Source of the DNA: Acidobacteriaceae bacterium
GTDB lineage: Bacteria; Acidobacteriota; Terriglobia; Terriglobales; Acidobacteriaceae
Assembly (NCBI GenBank): GCA_003139975.1
Contig: PLHN01000004.1
Coordinates: forward strand, 7,463 to 22,108
Length of the DNA stretch: 14,646 nucleotides
Direction: 5' to 3'
Part shown: positions 6,551 through 13,761 of the stretch, piece after piece
Layout: each line of letters begins with the position of its first letter
How positions within the stretch are numbered: position 1 is the first letter of the stretch
Notes under the pieces: generated by a model
Seen by the model: the letters and a program-made list of their open reading frames with translations, nothing else
What the model was told of the DNA's origin: nothing
The model's database searches: none
Program-made: the position numbers and the translations under genes

Positions 6551-7675
6551 ATGGCCCAAGCAAATCAAACCGAGCAGGCAACCCCGAGACGGCGCCAGAA
6601 AGCGCGCGAAAAGGGACAGGTCGCACGCAGCCGCGATCTGATCGGAGCCTCGGCCGCGGTGGCAGCGACGCTCCTGCTTTTCACACAGATGTCCACCTTC
6701 CCGCAGCTTTGGCGGGCGTTTTACCGGGATTGTCTGGAGGGCGCTGTTTCCGGCAGCCTGCGCATGGACGCGCTGCCTCCGTTCCTAACCCACGCTTCGC
6801 TGTTTGCCGCGACCGGAGCGGCGCTCGGGCTGGGCTGGCCCTGCCAGAACTCTTCGGCCGTGGCGCAGGGCGGGCTCGTTTTCGCCCCGGCCTCTCTTCT
6901 GCCTACGCTTTCCCGCATCTCGCCGGCGGCTCGTGTGCGCCAGCTTTTTTCCACCACGGCCTTGCGCTCATTTCTGAAGAGCGCGCTGCCGGGAACAGCA
7001 GTCATTTCCATCGCGTACGCCTGCCTGCGCCGCGACTGGGGCGCTCTGATGACTTTGCCGTCACGTAATCCGCACGGCGTGGCTGCTTTCACGGCGTCGC
7101 GCGTGTTTGAGATGGGCTGGAAGTCCGCACTCGTGCTCCTGCTCTGGGCCTTTTTCGATTACTTTTTCGAGCGCCGCCACTTCGAGGGCGAGCTCAAAAT
7201 GAGCCGCCAGGAACTGGTGGACGAATACAAGGAAAGCGAGGGCAATCCTCTGATCAAGTCGAGGATTCGGCGGCTGCAGCGGCAGGTGCGGCGGCGCCGG
7301 ATGCTCGAAGATGCCAAGCGCGCTACCGTGGTGATTACCAACCCGACCGCCTATGCCATTGCGCTCGAATATAACGCGTTGATGCCTGCTCCGGTGGTGG
7401 TGGCCAAAGGGCGCAATCTGCTGGCTGCGGAAATTCGCGAGATCGCGCACTGGAATAACATTCCCATCGTCGAGAACAAGCCGCTCGCGCACCTGCTCTA
7501 TCGCACAGTCGAAATCGGGCAGAGCGTTCCGCCGAAACTCTACGCCGTCGTTGCCGAGATTCTGGCGGCAGTTTACCGCGCACAGGCGCGGGCGCAGGCG
7601 GCGGCCGCGTCGCGCGCCGCGGCTACGGTTTCCCCTAATGCCTCCATCCCCACGCGGCCCCAGGTCCTCCGCTGA
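6551..7675 (+). CDS. flhB: Flagellar type III export switch protein FlhB
   Basis: FlhB is the export-gate component whose cytoplasmic domain cleaves itself and switches substrate class from hook to filament when FliK signals. The ATG at 6551 follows fliR by 12 bp. The 374-aa protein has the FlhB N-terminal signature (TEQATPRRRQKAREKGQVAR then SRDL), four membrane segments, a basic linker (EGNPLIKSRIRRLQRQVRRR) and the cytoplasmic domain with VVITNPTAYAIALEY. The self-cleavage motif, normally NPTH, reads NPTA here (Asn264-Pro265-Thr266-Ala267, His replaced by Ala, codon 7349-7351). Asn and Pro, the residues of the scissile bond, are kept. The Ala/Arg-rich C-terminal tail (AQARAQAAAASRAAATV) is poorly conserved in the family. 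The stop overlaps the flhA ATG by one base (TGATG). Confidence 0.96.
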   Translation: MAQANQTEQATPRRRQKAREKGQVARSRDLIGASAAVAATLLLFTQMSTFPQLWRAFYRDCLEGAVSGSLRMDALPPFLTHASLFAATGAALGLGWPCQNSSAVAQGGLVFAPASLLPTLSRISPAARVRQLFSTTALRSFLKSALPGTAVISIAYACLRRDWGALMTLPSRNPHGVAAFTASRVFEMGWKSALVLLLWAFFDYFFERRHFEGELKMSRQELVDEYKESEGNPLIKSRIRRLQRQVRRRRMLEDAKRATVVITNPTAYAIALEYNALMPAPVVVAKGRNLLAAEIREIAHWNNIPIVENKPLAHLLYRTVEIGQSVPPKLYAVVAEILAAVYRAQARAQAAAASRAAATVSPNASIPTRPQVLR

Positions 7676-9750
7676 TGCCTGCCGCCGCGCCTGCCCGCAA
7701 CCCGCTCAGCGACTGGATCGTCCCGATTGCCGCGGTCAGCCTGGTTTTCGTCATGCTGGTGCCGCTGCCGGCAATCGTATTGGACCTGCTGCTGGCGACG
7801 AGTATTGCGGCGAGCGTGCTGGTGCTGCTGAGCGCGCTTCAGATCCTGCGCCCCGCGCAGTTTTCGGTGTTTCCGAGCCTGCTGCTTCTGCTTACACTGT
7901 TCCGGCTCTCGCTCAATCTTGCCTCCAGCCGCCGGATTTTGCTGCACGGCAACGAAGGTTCGGGTGCCGCCGGGCGCGTGATCGAAGCCTTTGGACAATT
8001 TGTCGTAGGTGGGAATTACGTCGTCGGATTCGTTCTTTTCCTGGCCCTCATCGCGATTCAATACATCGTCGTCAGCCATGGCGCGGTGCGCACCGCCGAA
8101 GTTACGGCGCGCTTTACCCTCGACGCGTTGCCCGGCAAGCAGATGGCGATCGATGCCGATCTCAACGCGGGGCTGATCGACGAGAACCAGGCGCGCGCAC
8201 GAAGGGAACAGGTGGCACGCGAAGCCGAGTTCTACGGCGCGATGGATGGAGCCGCGCGCTTCAACCAGCGCGATTCGATTGCGACCATTCTGATCACCGG
8301 CATCAACATTCTCGCCGGGTTCCTGATCGGGGTTTTTCAACTCGACATTCCCTTCCGTGAGGCGCTCAAGACCTACACGGTACTCACCGTCGGCGACGGC
8401 CTGGTCACCATGATTCCTTCGCTTCTGGTCTCGATGGCGGGCGGCATGGTGGTGACGCGCGCCTCTTCCGGTTCGACGCTTTCGATTGACCTCGGGACGC
8501 AGCTGCTCTCGCGCCGGCGCCCGCTGCAGATTGCTGCCGGCGTCATGTTCGGGCTCGCTCTCATCCCCGGGCTGCCGAAATTTTCCTTCCTCACGCTGGG
8601 CGTCCTGGTGGCGATGCTCGCGTGGCGTTTGCCCGCTGCTTCCGATGCGGCGAAAGACGCCGCCGCTGCCGGCGGCCCGGGCGACGGCGAAAAGGACAAG
8701 AAATCTGCGAAATCCGATTCTCTGGAAGACCTGCTCAAGCTCGACGAACTCTCGCTCGAAGTCGGTTATGCGCTGGTTCCGATGGTCGATGCGGCGCAGG
8801 GAGGGCAACTGCTGGCGCGGGTCAAGGCGTTGCGCAGCAATCTTGCGCTGCAACTTGGCTTCATCGTTCCGCCGATCCATATCACGGACAACGTGCGTCT
8901 CAAAGCGCGCGAATACGTCATCTCGCTGCGCGGCGTCGAAATCGCCCGCTGGGAAATGGCTGATGACCGCGTGCTCGCCATCAGCTCCGAATTATCGCCG
9001 CCCGCGCTGGCCGGCACCCCCACACGCGAGCCTGCTTTCGGAGTCGCCGCGCTTTGGATCGCCCGCGCGCTCGAATCGCAGGCTCTGGCGAGTGGATATG
9101 CGGTGGTCGATCAGACCTCCGTTCTTTCGACTCATCTTGCGGAAGTGATCCGCCAGCATGCCTACGAGTTGCTTACGCGGCACGAAACCAAGCGGCTGCT
9201 CGACCGGCTGGGCGATGGCCATCCCAAGCTCGTCGAGGAACTGGTTCCGAAAACGCTCTCGCTCGGCGAGGTGCAGAAAGTGCTGCAGCAACTGTTGCGC
9301 GAGCAGGTATCGATTCGCGATCTTGCGACTATTCTCGAAGCGCTGCTGGATGCTTCCGCCTCGACCAAGCACCCGGTCTTGCTCGTCGAAGCCGCGCGCC
9401 AGGCTCTGGGCCGCGCTCTGGTGCGTCCGTTGCTCTCCGACGACGGAGGCCTGCGGGTGCTCACGCTCGACCATTCCATTGAAGAAGAACTCAGCCGCGC
9501 CTATGCGCCGCAGGCTGCGCCTGCGACCAGTACTGGGCTGCAGCCTTCCTTTGTGCGGCGCGTGCTGGAAAGCCTGAAGCAGCTGGCTGGAGATCAGGTG
9601 GCGCAGACCGCCCCCATCCTGCTGTGTCCGACGCCGGCGCGTTTTCACCTGCGGCGTCTGCTCGAACCTTTTCTCCCCAAAGTAGTCGTGCTTTCACCGC
9701 TCGAGATTCCGCCCATGATTCCAGTGCAGTCGCTGGGGACGGTGCGATGA
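7675..9750 (+). CDS. flhA: Flagellar type III export gate protein FlhA
   Basis: FlhA is the largest export-gate subunit; a nonamer forms the cytoplasmic ring that docks chaperone-substrate complexes and uses the proton motive force. The 691-aa length is typical. The N-terminal membrane half has about eight hydrophobic segments. It includes the FHIPEP family signature (FPSLLLLLTLFRLSLNLASS then RRILL) and the FTLDALPGKQMAIDADLNAG then LID loop. The segment normally reading FV(K/R)GDAIAG reads FNQRDSIATI here; the Asp (residue 200), equivalent to an important Asp in Salmonella FlhA, is kept. A charged linker (about 321-355) precedes the C-terminal domain (from about 356: LEVGYALVPMVD.., IPPIHITDN-type motif seen as VPPIHITDNVRLKAREYVIS). 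The end has LSPLEIPPMIPVQSLG, as in other FlhA proteins. Confidence 0.97.
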   Translation: MPAAAPARNPLSDWIVPIAAVSLVFVMLVPLPAIVLDLLLATSIAASVLVLLSALQILRPAQFSVFPSLLLLLTLFRLSLNLASSRRILLHGNEGSGAAGRVIEAFGQFVVGGNYVVGFVLFLALIAIQYIVVSHGAVRTAEVTARFTLDALPGKQMAIDADLNAGLIDENQARARREQVAREAEFYGAMDGAARFNQRDSIATILITGINILAGFLIGVFQLDIPFREALKTYTVLTVGDGLVTMIPSLLVSMAGGMVVTRASSGSTLSIDLGTQLLSRRRPLQIAAGVMFGLALIPGLPKFSFLTLGVLVAMLAWRLPAASDAAKDAAAAGGPGDGEKDKKSAKSDSLEDLLKLDELSLEVGYALVPMVDAAQGGQLLARVKALRSNLALQLGFIVPPIHITDNVRLKAREYVISLRGVEIARWEMADDRVLAISSELSPPALAGTPTREPAFGVAALWIARALESQALASGYAVVDQTSVLSTHLAEVIRQHAYELLTRHETKRLLDRLGDGHPKLVEELVPKTLSLGEVQKVLQQLLREQVSIRDLATILEALLDASASTKHPVLLVEAARQALGRALVRPLLSDDGGLRVLTLDHSIEEELSRAYAPQAAPATSTGLQPSFVRRVLESLKQLAGDQVAQTAPILLCPTPARFHLRRLLEPFLPKVVVLSPLEIPPMIPVQSLGTVR

Positions 9751-9806
9751 AAGGAATTAATACCGACCAACGAAGACCGTTCTACGAAAGAGGGCCAGAC
9801 CTATGA
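9747..9806 (+). CDS. 19-aa mini-ORF bridging flhA and fliA
   Basis: ATG at 9747 overlaps the flhA stop (ATGA, 9747-9750), and its own stop TGA (9804-9806) overlaps the fliA ATG at 9803 in the same ATGA fashion. The product would be MKGINTDQRRPFYERGPDL. It resembles no known protein, is not hydrophobic and is probably not functional as a peptide. The arrangement would pass ribosomes from flhA to fliA by translational coupling, and the fliA ribosome site (AAGAGGG, 9788-9794) lies inside it. Could be chance given the short length, but overlap at both ends is notable. Confidence 0.35.
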   Translation: MKGINTDQRRPFYERGPDL

Positions 9807-10585
9807 CCAAACATCCTGCCCATGCTTATCAAGGTGTCGCGAGCGATACCGAACGCGAGCGGATTCTGATGGAGCAGTTGCCGCACGTCCGGTATATTGC
9901 GCGGCGCATTCACGAGCGGCTGCCACGCCACGTTCCCTTCGAAGATCTGGTGCACGCCGGCGTTCTCGGGCTGATCGATGCTCTGGGCAAATTCGATCAG
10001 TCGAAGCACGTGCAATTCAGTTCGTACGCCAAGTTCCGTATCCGGGGCGCGATTCTCGACAGTCTGCGCGAGCTTGACTGGAGCCCGCGCGAGCTGCGGC
10101 GGAAGGGGCGCCAGGTGGAAGAGGCGCATAACCAGCTTTCGATCCGCCTGGGACGAACGCCGACGGAAATCGATCTGGCCCGTGAATTGGAGATGCCGCT
10201 CGAAGAACTGCAAACGCTGCTTTCCGAACTCAATATGCTCGAGATCGGCAGCCTGCGGGTTGAGTCGCCGCAGAGCGGCAAGGAAGAAGACTTGGCGGTC
10301 GCCATTCCCGCAAAGCCGGAAGACGCGCCATTTTTCCAGTGTCTGCGGTCCGAGATGAAGCAGTTGCTAGGACAAGCAATCGCAGAGCTTCCGGAAAAAG
10401 AACAGCGTGTACTTTCGCTTTACTACTTCGAGGAACTCACGATGAAGGAAGTGGGCGCTGTGCTTGGAATCGGGGAGTCGAGAGTATCGCAGATCCATTC
10501 GCTCGCCATGGTGCGCCTGCGGACGCGGCTTAACTTCCTTGATCCCGCCGGAGAACGGGCGCTCGGGCAAGGGGCCGGACGCTAG
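9803..10585 (+). CDS. fliA: RNA polymerase sigma factor for flagellar genes (sigma-28, FliA/WhiG family)
   Basis: FliA directs RNA polymerase to late flagellar and chemotaxis genes. The ATG at 9803 has AAGAGGG at 9788-9794. The 260-aa protein has region 2 (HVRYIARRIHERLP, FEDLVHAGVLGLIDALGKFD then FSSYAKFRIRGAILDSLREL), which carries the -10 recognition helix of the FliA/WhiG family, then DWSPRELRRKGR. Region 3 spans about 104-160 (LGRTPTEIDLARELEMPLEE). Region 4 (about 192-243) has AELPEKEQRVLSLYYFEELT then MKEVGAVLGIGESRVSQIHS, the helix-turn-helix for the -35 box. Anti-sigma FlgM, which usually holds FliA off until the hook is complete, is not in this window. Confidence 0.95.
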   Translation: MTKHPAHAYQGVASDTERERILMEQLPHVRYIARRIHERLPRHVPFEDLVHAGVLGLIDALGKFDQSKHVQFSSYAKFRIRGAILDSLRELDWSPRELRRKGRQVEEAHNQLSIRLGRTPTEIDLARELEMPLEELQTLLSELNMLEIGSLRVESPQSGKEEDLAVAIPAKPEDAPFFQCLRSEMKQLLGQAIAELPEKEQRVLSLYYFEELTMKEVGAVLGIGESRVSQIHSLAMVRLRTRLNFLDPAGERALGQGAGR

Positions 10586-10602
10586 GAGGACGCGGACATT
10601 TT

Positions 10603-11580
10603 ATGGACAAAGTTCTCAATCAACACGAAATCGACGAGATGGTTCGAGCCGCGCGCGCCGGCGCCTCCGCCAGGGCGCTCCCCAAGGAAGCAGTGGTCAA
10701 CCCCTGGGACATACGCCAGTCCGGCCAGATCGGAGCCGAACAGCTGCGTGCCATCAATCAACTTCACGAAGCGTTCGCGCGGAACCTTACGACATCGGTG
10801 GGGGGATTCCTGCGGGTGGTGTTCGACTGCAGTCTGGTCTCGGCCGAGCACCTAACGTATCGCGAATTTCTGCAGAGGGTGCCGGGAAAAACATATCTAG
10901 CTTCCTGCGACCTGTCGCCGTTTGGCACGGTCGCCGTTCTGCAGCTCGATCTCGAAATCGCATTTCCGCTGATCGACGTGATGATGGGCGGTGAAGGCAA
11001 GTCGGGTGAACTTACCCGCGACCTTACCGAAATCGAAGATCAGATTCTGGAAGGCGTTATGCGGATCATCTGCCGCGACCTGAGGATGAGCTGGCAGGCG
11101 ATTAACCTCGAATTCAAGTTCGGAGCCTGCCAGCAGATTTCCCAGGCACAGCGCTTAATGCCGCCCGACGAAAAGAATTTGTGTCTCAGTTTCGAAATCA
11201 AAATGGCCGAAACTCGCGGCACCCTCAACCTCGCTGTACCCGCGTTGGTCTCGAACGCGCTCTTGCGCAAGATTTCCGCAGCCATCAGTTACCGGCGTCC
11301 GCACAGCCCAGTCGAAACCCGTAACCAAATCCAGAAGCGTCTGCTGGACTGCGTGTTTCCATTGGAGCTTGCCATGCCCCATATGAACGTTCGCATCGAA
11401 GATCTATCGCGGCTCGCTCCGGGCGACCTGCTGCCATTCCCGCGCAGCGCAGCAGCGGCGGCAAGCCTTCAGATTGAAGAAGTGCCGCTCTTGTCGGCGG
11501 CTCCTGTTCGGGTTGGGGCGCGCCGCGCGGCCCGGGTGCTGGCGCTTGAGCCGCAGGCTTCTGCGGTGACTGAATCGTGA
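10603..11580 (+). CDS. fliM: Flagellar motor switch protein FliM
   Basis: FliM forms the middle of the switch C-ring, binds phospho-CheY at its N-terminus and, with FliG and FliN, sets rotation direction. The ATG at 10603 follows AGGAGGA (10584-10590) with a longish 12-base spacer. The 325-aa length is typical. The CheY-binding peptide is present (VLNQHEIDEMV, compare LSQDEIDALL). The middle domain has the conserved FGTVAVLQLDLEIAFPLIDV then MMGGEGK, carrying the GGxG motif at about 129-132, followed by LTEIEDQILEGVMRIICRDL. The C-terminal SpoA domain spans about 250-312 (FPLELAMPHMNVRIEDLSRL..). It sits behind fliA instead of the common place between fliL and fliN. Confidence 0.96.
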   Translation: MDKVLNQHEIDEMVRAARAGASARALPKEAVVNPWDIRQSGQIGAEQLRAINQLHEAFARNLTTSVGGFLRVVFDCSLVSAEHLTYREFLQRVPGKTYLASCDLSPFGTVAVLQLDLEIAFPLIDVMMGGEGKSGELTRDLTEIEDQILEGVMRIICRDLRMSWQAINLEFKFGACQQISQAQRLMPPDEKNLCLSFEIKMAETRGTLNLAVPALVSNALLRKISAAISYRRPHSPVETRNQIQKRLLDCVFPLELAMPHMNVRIEDLSRLAPGDLLPFPRSAAAAASLQIEEVPLLSAAPVRVGARRAARVLALEPQASAVTES

Positions 11581-11593
11581 AAAGAGAGCCATC

Positions 11594-12556
11594 ATGACCG
11601 ATGCCACTTCGTCCAATGCGTTTAAGCCTGAGCTTGAGGCCTGGTTGGATGCCTGGAGATCTTGCACGCAGGACGTTCTTTCGCAAATCTCAGGACAACC
11701 GACGGTGTTCGAGACTATCTTCGAACCGCTTGCCACCAAGGAGTCCGACCTGCGCTATACGGTGGCCGCTTTGGGAGCGGTTCAGGGAGAAATGGCGTTC
11801 TGCCTTTCTGAGACTTCGGGGCAGCGCCTTGCAGGCAAGTTTCTGGGAGAGACGGTCCCGTCTTCCAGCGACGGGGGGTCCGAGAAAGAATTCAGCGGGG
11901 AAAGTCGAGAAGCTCTGGAAGAGCTACTGCGCCAGATTGGCGGCCTTGTGGCTACCAGCGTCGGAGAGAGGGCAGGCGGCCCGGTGCAGTTCCAGCTTTT
12001 GCGCGCCGAAGCGCCTTGGGCCTGGACTTCCGACCATGTTGCCACGCTCCGCACGCGCGATGAGGCCGGGCGTGAGATCGCCCTGGAAATTCGCATCAGT
12101 CCCGCGCTTGCGGCCGCTCTCGCGGCGCGCGCGCAGGTCAAGGAGGCATCCGCGTCTCCCGCGCCTTCCGCCTCTGTGTCTCCTCCGTCCACCTCTCCGG
12201 GGGCGGGTTCGGGCGCAGCGGCGCCGATTGCAGCGGCGCCGCCACGCGGAACCCAGGAAGGTCCTGTTCCCGAGCGGGTATCCGCCGGTTACGGACGCCT
12301 CCGTGGTGTTGGCCTGGGCGTTAAGTTGCGCTTCGGAACGCGGCGCATTCTGCTGCGCGACGTACTTGCCCTGAGTACGGGCCAGGTTGTCGAACTCGAC
12401 GACGAACTGAGTTCCCCCGTGGATCTGCTCCTTGACGGACGCGTGATCGCGCGTGGCGACGTTGTCGTCATCGATGGGAAGTACGGACTGCGCGTCACTG
12501 AAGTGGTCGATCCCCCGCCCGGTACCGGTGTGTCCGTGGGAAGCGCGATTCTTTGA
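11594..12556 (+). CDS. fliN: FliN/FliY-like motor switch protein with degenerate CheC/CheX-like N-terminal domain
   Basis: This 320-aa protein ends in a full FliN-type SpoA domain (about 240-304): LGVKLRFGTRRILLRDVLAL, STGQVVELDDELSSPVDLLL, DGRVIARGDVVVIDGKYGLR then VTEVV. That places it in the switch ring next to FliM, encoded 13 bp upstream. The N-terminal 175 residues look like a CheC/CheX-type fold (GEMAFCLSETSGQRLAGKFL, then SREALEELLRQIGGLVATSV), as in FliY of Bacillus, where this domain removes phosphate from CheY. The CheC/CheX active-site pattern E-x-x-N appears as E-L-L-R here, so phosphatase activity is doubtful. A Pro/Ala/Ser linker (about 183-225) joins the halves. The resemblance of the first half is inferred by eye. 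Gene symbol fliY would also be reasonable. Confidence 0.85.
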   Translation: MTDATSSNAFKPELEAWLDAWRSCTQDVLSQISGQPTVFETIFEPLATKESDLRYTVAALGAVQGEMAFCLSETSGQRLAGKFLGETVPSSSDGGSEKEFSGESREALEELLRQIGGLVATSVGERAGGPVQFQLLRAEAPWAWTSDHVATLRTRDEAGREIALEIRISPALAAALAARAQVKEASASPAPSASVSPPSTSPGAGSGAAAPIAAAPPRGTQEGPVPERVSAGYGRLRGVGLGVKLRFGTRRILLRDVLALSTGQVVELDDELSSPVDLLLDGRVIARGDVVVIDGKYGLRVTEVVDPPPGTGVSVGSAIL

Positions 12557-12561
12557 AAGGA

Positions 12562-13539
12562 ATGTTGCGAACGAGCCTTCCGCCCATGGCCGACTTTCTC
12601 AAACCGCTTGTCCGATCCGTCGATTGGATCCACCGTCATCACGCTGGAGCCAAGCGCCCAGAGTGCGCTCTGGTTTCATGCCCGGGCGCCAAACCGCTGT
12701 GGCAGCGCCTGCTTCGCCGCAGTGCGGGTGTCTTCCTCCATGGGCAGTTCTACTGCCGTCCGCAGTGTCTGGAAACCGCCCTGATGGGCCAAATTTCGCG
12801 GCTGCGCGCCTTGACCCCATCGGTGCAAACTCCCCACCGAATTCCACTGGGTCTGCTGATGGTGGCGCGCGGCAAGATCACGCACCTGGAAGTGCGCGCC
12901 GCCCTCGAAGCGCAGCGCCGTGCGCGTTATGGGAGCATCGGTGACTGGATTGAAAAACTTGGCTTCGCCTCCGAGCAGGACGTTACGGCCGCTCTAGCCC
13001 TGCAATGGGGATGCCCGGTTGCTTCGTCATTCGATCACTCCATTGTCGATTCCATCGGCAACATCCCGCTGCACATTCTGGAAGCATTCCAGATGATCCC
13101 GTTCAACTACGCCGCCTCTACTAACACGCTGTATCTTGCGTTTGGGGCACGCGTCGATCATGCGGCTCTTTATGCGATCGAAAGAATTCTGGATTGCCGT
13201 ACGCAGCCCTGTGTCGCCCCATCGAGAAGCGTTGCACGGCAACTCGAACAACTGCGGCTGCTCGCGCGTCCAAACGATGTTGAATTCGTGACGGGCGATC
13301 TCGCCGAAATGGCGCGCATCACCTCAAGCTACATCGCCCGCCTTAGCCCGGAAGACGTCCGCCTCAGCCGCGTGGGGCGCTTCATCTGGCTTCGCCTGAA
13401 AGGCCGCCGGGCCTTGACCAACCTTCTTTTTTGTCTGCTGGCAAACTCTCCCCAGCCGCACGCGTCGCGGCCATCGTTTCCAGCGGGGGAGCAATCGCTC
13501 CCGACAATGGGTCGGGCAATCGCGGAACCGAACGAGTGA
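12562..13539 (+). CDS. Unrecognised protein with four-Cys N-terminus and MshEN (GspE/PilB N-terminal-like) domain
   Basis: No ATPase part is present, so this is not a GspE/PilB motor. With the ATG at 12562 the product is 325 aa; AAAGG at 12556-12560 sits too close to it and an ATG at 12589 is an alternative, so the start is unsure. Cysteines at 35, 40, 65 and 69 (CALVSC then FYCRPQC) form a C-x4-C...C-x3-C set like a zinc-binding site. Residues about 94-240 resemble the MshEN domain, which binds c-di-GMP through two tandem 24-residue motifs. Here they lie at 12844-12915 and 12934-13005: each has an LG/IG near the start, a hydrophobic centre, L-type spacing and a final Gln, but the leading Arg is Pro and Ser. 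A P-F/L-A-F-G segment (NTLYLAFGARVDHAALYAIE) follows, as in that family. The last 80 residues are unrecognised. It follows fliN by 5 bp, so co-transcription with the switch genes is likely. Confidence 0.6.
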   Translation: MLRTSLPPMADFLKPLVRSVDWIHRHHAGAKRPECALVSCPGAKPLWQRLLRRSAGVFLHGQFYCRPQCLETALMGQISRLRALTPSVQTPHRIPLGLLMVARGKITHLEVRAALEAQRRARYGSIGDWIEKLGFASEQDVTAALALQWGCPVASSFDHSIVDSIGNIPLHILEAFQMIPFNYAASTNTLYLAFGARVDHAALYAIERILDCRTQPCVAPSRSVARQLEQLRLLARPNDVEFVTGDLAEMARITSSYIARLSPEDVRLSRVGRFIWLRLKGRRALTNLLFCLLANSPQPHASRPSFPAGEQSLPTMGRAIAEPNE

Positions 13540-13761
13540 AAACGTGTTCGATCGACAACCCTGCTCGAAGGAATGTACGGGCTATTGGCACTCAAGAATT
13601 GGCGGCCATTTGCCGATTAGACAACCGTGCGACTCCCAAATCAGGTTGCTCCTGGCTTGGGGAGGGAAGACGCACTCGATCCGATACCGGGCTGAGAGAA
13701 CGCAGGCTCGGCCCTGGATCGGTATTCTTCGTGGGGTGCGTTTCGCGTAACTCCGATCCGA
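13540..13761. other. Gap between convergent genes with no clear gene
   Basis: This 222-bp gap separates the + strand flagellar block from the - strand permease. I see only short ORFs of unlike composition and a short ATACCG/CGGTAT inverted repeat (13684-13689 and 13720-13725). No hairpin followed by a T-run was found by eye, though a bidirectional terminator would be expected between convergent genes. Confidence 0.5.

Noticed and set aside
7573..8880. 435-aa antisense ORF opposite flhB/flhA
   Set aside because: Composition is Arg/Gln/Asp/His-rich with no recognisable domain; it mirrors strongly conserved flhA codons.
12553..12561. TTG at 12553 as start of the MshEN gene
   Set aside because: Overlaps the fliN stop and has no good ribosome site; the ATG at 12562 is preferred, though not certain.
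13612..13619. GCCGATTA near the end of the flagellar block, sigma-28 -10-like
   Set aside because: One mismatch, weak -35 (CAAGAATT), and it would read into a gap and then against the - strand permease.
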